25,466 bases of DNA from an uncultured Lachnospiraceae bacterium (lineage in GTDB: Bacteria; Bacillota; Clostridia; Lachnospirales; Lachnospiraceae), in NCBI GenBank assembly GCA_910585205.1, contig CAJUCC010000061.1, positions 1 to 25,466 on the forward strand, read 5' to 3'. The position numbers and the translations under genes are program-made. This document shows positions 23,228-25,466 of this stretch, piece after piece. Positions within the stretch are counted from its first letter, which is position 1; each line of letters starts with the position of its first letter. The notes beneath the pieces are model-generated. The model saw only the letters and a program-made list of their open reading frames with translations, made no database searches and was not told where the DNA came from.

Positions 23228-23917
23228 TTATACCTTGAACCGATACCCCACGCCCCAGATTGTCTCGATGTACTGCGGTTTGGCGGTGTCAAACTCAATT
23301 TTCTCCCGTATTTTTTTAATATGGACCGTAACGGTGGCAATATCGCCGATGGAATCCATATCCCAGATTTTCCGAAAGAGTTCTTCTTTGGTGAAGACAT
23401 GATTGGGATGCTCGGCCAGAAAGGTGAGCAGGTCGAATTCTTTGGTCGTAAAATTTTTCTCTTCCCCGTTAATCATCACACGGCGGGCCGTCTTGTCAAT
23501 ACGGATACCGCGGATTTCCACAATATCGTTTGTCTGTGCCTGTGAGCCGACGAGCCTGTTGTAACGGGCCATATGCGCTTTGACTCTCGCCACGAGTTCG
23601 CTTGGGCTGAACGGTTTCGTAATATAATCGTCGGCGCCCAGACCGAGACCGCGGATTTTGTCGATGTCTTCTTTTTTCGCGGAAACCATCAGGACCGGAA
23701 TGTCTTTCTTTTCCCGAATCTTGCGGCATACCTCGAAGCCGTCAATTCCGGGGAGCATCAGATCGAGGATAATCAGGTCAAATTCTTCCGCCAGCGCTCT
23801 GGCCAGTCCGGTGTCTCCCGCATTTTCGATTTCGACTTCAAATTCGCTCAGTTCCAGATAGTCCTTTTCCAGATCGGCGATCGCTTCTTCATCTTCAATT
23901 ATCAATATTCTGCTCAT
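23228..23917 (-). CDS. OmpR/PhoB-type response regulator
   Basis: This 229-residue regulator is the partner of the kinase encoded just before it. The receiver domain holds the acidic residues E8, D9 and E10, phosphoacceptor D52 (LILDLMLPGIDG), S79 and K101 (ITKPFSP). A winged-helix DNA-binding domain occupies about 130-229, with FTTKEFDLLTFLAEHPNHVF and the terminal YIETIWGVGYRF. It looks like the common VanR-type Firmicute branch. The start overlaps the kinase 3' end by 23 bases, so the two are translationally coupled. The signal and targets are unknown; the membrane gene directly downstream has its own promoter. Confidence 0.92.
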   Translation of the reverse strand: MSRILIIEDEEAIADLEKDYLELSEFEVEIENAGDTGLARALAEEFDLIILDLMLPGIDGFEVCRKIREKKDIPVLMVSAKKEDIDKIRGLGLGADDYITKPFSPSELVARVKAHMARYNRLVGSQAQTNDIVEIRGIRIDKTARRVMINGEEKNFTTKEFDLLTFLAEHPNHVFTKEELFRKIWDMDSIGDIATVTVHIKKIREKIEFDTAKPQYIETIWGVGYRFKV

Positions 23918-25394
23918 CGTTTTCCACCTCTCTATATTTTCTGATTACAAAATGCAGGCAGGCGCCTTCGTTTTCCTGACTTGTGGCCCATATATAACCG
24001 CCATGGTCTTCGATAATCTTTTTCACAATGGAAAGCCCGATTCCGCTGCCGCCCTTGGAAGAATTGCGGGATGCGTCGGTCCGGTAAAAGCGTTCAAAAA
24101 TATTGCTTAAATCCCGGGCGGGAATACCTTTGCCGTTGTCTTCGATCTCCACGCGGATGGAATCGATTTCGTCCAGAATGCGGATGTCGATAACCCCCTG
24201 CGGTTTATCCATATATTTGATGCTGTTGCTGATGATATTATTGATAACCCGTTTGAGCTGTTCGGGATCGGCGATAATTCTGACATCAGGCGGTACCAGA
24301 TTCGAATAATTGAGCCGGATATTTTCGGATTCCAGCTCCAGTCCCACTTCCTCCACACAGTCGCGGAAGTATTCGCTGACGTTAATGCGGTGAAAATTAT
24401 AAGGAATCCGGTTGGAGTTGATACCGGAATAAAAGGTAAGCTCATTGATGAGCCGGTCCATATCGTTTGCTTTATTATAAATGGTGCGGACATATTTGGT
24501 CATTTTTTCGGGTGTGTCGGCAACGCCGTCCATCAATCCTTCCACATAGCCTTTGATAGCGGTAATGGGTGTTTTCAGATCGTGGGAAATATTGCTGATT
24601 AGTTCTTTGTTCTGCCGTTCGCCCTGCACCTTTTCCTCAGTGGTTTCTTTCAGCCGCAGCCGCATGTCTTCATAATTACGAAAGAGATCGCCGAATTCTC
24701 CCTTTTCCTCGGTGGAGAGAGAATATTCCAGGTTGCCTTCCGCAATTTTCTGCATAGCGGTATTGAGATTGCGGATCGGGTCAAAAACGCCTTTATGAAT
24801 CCACTGGGTCAGCATACAGGCCGTGAATAAGAGAATAAATGCAATCGCAATCATCATGTCCGTCAGAAATGACTGGGAAAACAGATTGCTGATCGGGGTG
24901 ACAATAAAAATGCTTCCCTCCGAACCGTCAGAAAAACGAAAGTCGGCCTGTTTCACGAGCTTTTGGAGCTGGTGATAATAGTATCCCATATCCGGATCGA
25001 CTGTATCGTGTCCATAAGACGGAAGATTTTTGAAAATACGGGAAGCGGCCTTGAGATTGCCTGTATAATAAAGAGCATTGCCCTTGCGGACAATAATATA
25101 GGAAGCCTTTTCGGCGGCCTCACTGTTGAGGCCGGACAAAAAATCGGGATCTTCCAGTTTTTTCGGTTCATTTTGTATGATTTCCAGAAACCGGTGGAAC
25201 AGTACGGCAGTCTGTTCGCCGCTTGCCTGAATGGAATTGGAAAGCGTTTCGTAGTCGATTGTCTCAAAACCGTATTCCTGTTGAATGGAATGTGTCATAT
25301 AGGTGCCGATACTTAAATAGGCAATCGCTGTGAGCAGGAGGGGCAGTATAACCATTGTGCCGAATGTGATGAACAGGCGCGTCCGTAATTTCAT
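23895..25394 (-). CDS. HisKA-type membrane sensor histidine kinase
   Basis: The 499-residue sensor kinase works with the OmpR-type regulator that follows. Helices at about 7-30 and 178-197 flank an extracytoplasmic sensor region of about 145 residues. A HAMP domain is at about 200-252. The HisKA motif is ISNISHDLKTPITAIKGY with H271; the ATPase domain shows the N box (NNIISNSIKY, 385-394), DNGKGIP (419-425), FERFYR and GGSGIGLSI (448-456). I place the start at ATG 25394, after AGAGAGG; an in-frame Met 12 codons upstream lacks a binding site. A TATACT lies upstream at 25421-25426, but no matching -35 was seen before the window ends. No ligand was inferred. Confidence 0.92.
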   Translation of the reverse strand: MKLRTRLFITFGTMVILPLLLTAIAYLSIGTYMTHSIQQEYGFETIDYETLSNSIQASGEQTAVLFHRFLEIIQNEPKKLEDPDFLSGLNSEAAEKASYIIVRKGNALYYTGNLKAASRIFKNLPSYGHDTVDPDMGYYYHQLQKLVKQADFRFSDGSEGSIFIVTPISNLFSQSFLTDMMIAIAFILLFTACMLTQWIHKGVFDPIRNLNTAMQKIAEGNLEYSLSTEEKGEFGDLFRNYEDMRLRLKETTEEKVQGERQNKELISNISHDLKTPITAIKGYVEGLMDGVADTPEKMTKYVRTIYNKANDMDRLINELTFYSGINSNRIPYNFHRINVSEYFRDCVEEVGLELESENIRLNYSNLVPPDVRIIADPEQLKRVINNIISNSIKYMDKPQGVIDIRILDEIDSIRVEIEDNGKGIPARDLSNIFERFYRTDASRNSSKGGSGIGLSIVKKIIEDHGGYIWATSQENEGACLHFVIRKYREVENDEQNIDN

Positions 25395-25466
25395 GAAAAA
25401 ACCTCTCTTTGTATTAAAACAGTATAACATGTGAGGCGTTTGTTTGTATAAATCGGGGATGATTAA

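Overview
This window is a catabolic locus for hexuronates and unsaturated uronates (pectin- or glycosaminoglycan-type sugar acids). It probably comes from a gut or anaerobic Firmicute of the Lachnospiraceae/Clostridia type. That placement is inference: strong AGGAGG-type ribosome binding sites, LytS/YesM-type kinases with AraC-type response regulators, a YcxB-like protein, LuxS and a lipoprotein TRAP binding protein fit, but no rRNA or other phylogenetic marker is present. No mobile element, CRISPR array, tRNA or rRNA gene was seen, and no gap between genes exceeds about 125 bases.

Plus strand, 1-20553: (1) the 3' part of kduI, cut by the window edge, and a KDPG aldolase (eda) with an extra C-terminal VOC domain; (2) a TRAP transporter dctP-dctQ-dctM, with a possible KdgR-like operator and promoter before dctP and a strong hairpin between dctP and dctQ; (3) a YcxB-like membrane protein, then a tightly overlapping set of a LytS/YesM-type sensor kinase, an AraC-type response regulator, a second membrane-anchored DctP-like protein with no permease of its own, an MFS transporter and kdgF; (4) uxuA, uxuB, uxaC, uxaB and uxaA; (5) an AGE/YihS-family sugar isomerase, a KduD-type dehydrogenase and KDG kinase, closed by a strong bidirectional terminator.

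Together these form a nearly closed pathway. UxaC turns glucuronate into fructuronate and galacturonate into tagaturonate. UxuB and UxuA take fructuronate through mannonate to 2-keto-3-deoxygluconate (KDG). UxaB and UxaA take tagaturonate through altronate to KDG. KdgF, KduI and KduD bring 4,5-unsaturated monouronates to the same KDG. KdgK and Eda convert KDG to pyruvate and glyceraldehyde 3-phosphate. Import is probably by the TRAP and MFS systems. The AGE-family isomerase has no obvious place in this scheme and is the main metabolic unknown.

Minus strand, 25394-20635: an OmpR-type two-component system (kinase and regulator overlapping), a small DUF5684-like membrane protein with a good promoter of its own, luxS, mtnN, and an IclR-family regulator resembling KdgR. 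The IclR gene converges on the catabolic operon and is its likely regulator, although it sits downstream of the luxS-mtnN activated-methyl-cycle genes.

The observations most worth testing are the kinase/regulator/orphan DctP module as a possible three-component uronate sensor, the AGE-family isomerase inside a uronate operon, the Eda-VOC fusion, and the candidate KdgR-type palindrome before dctP.
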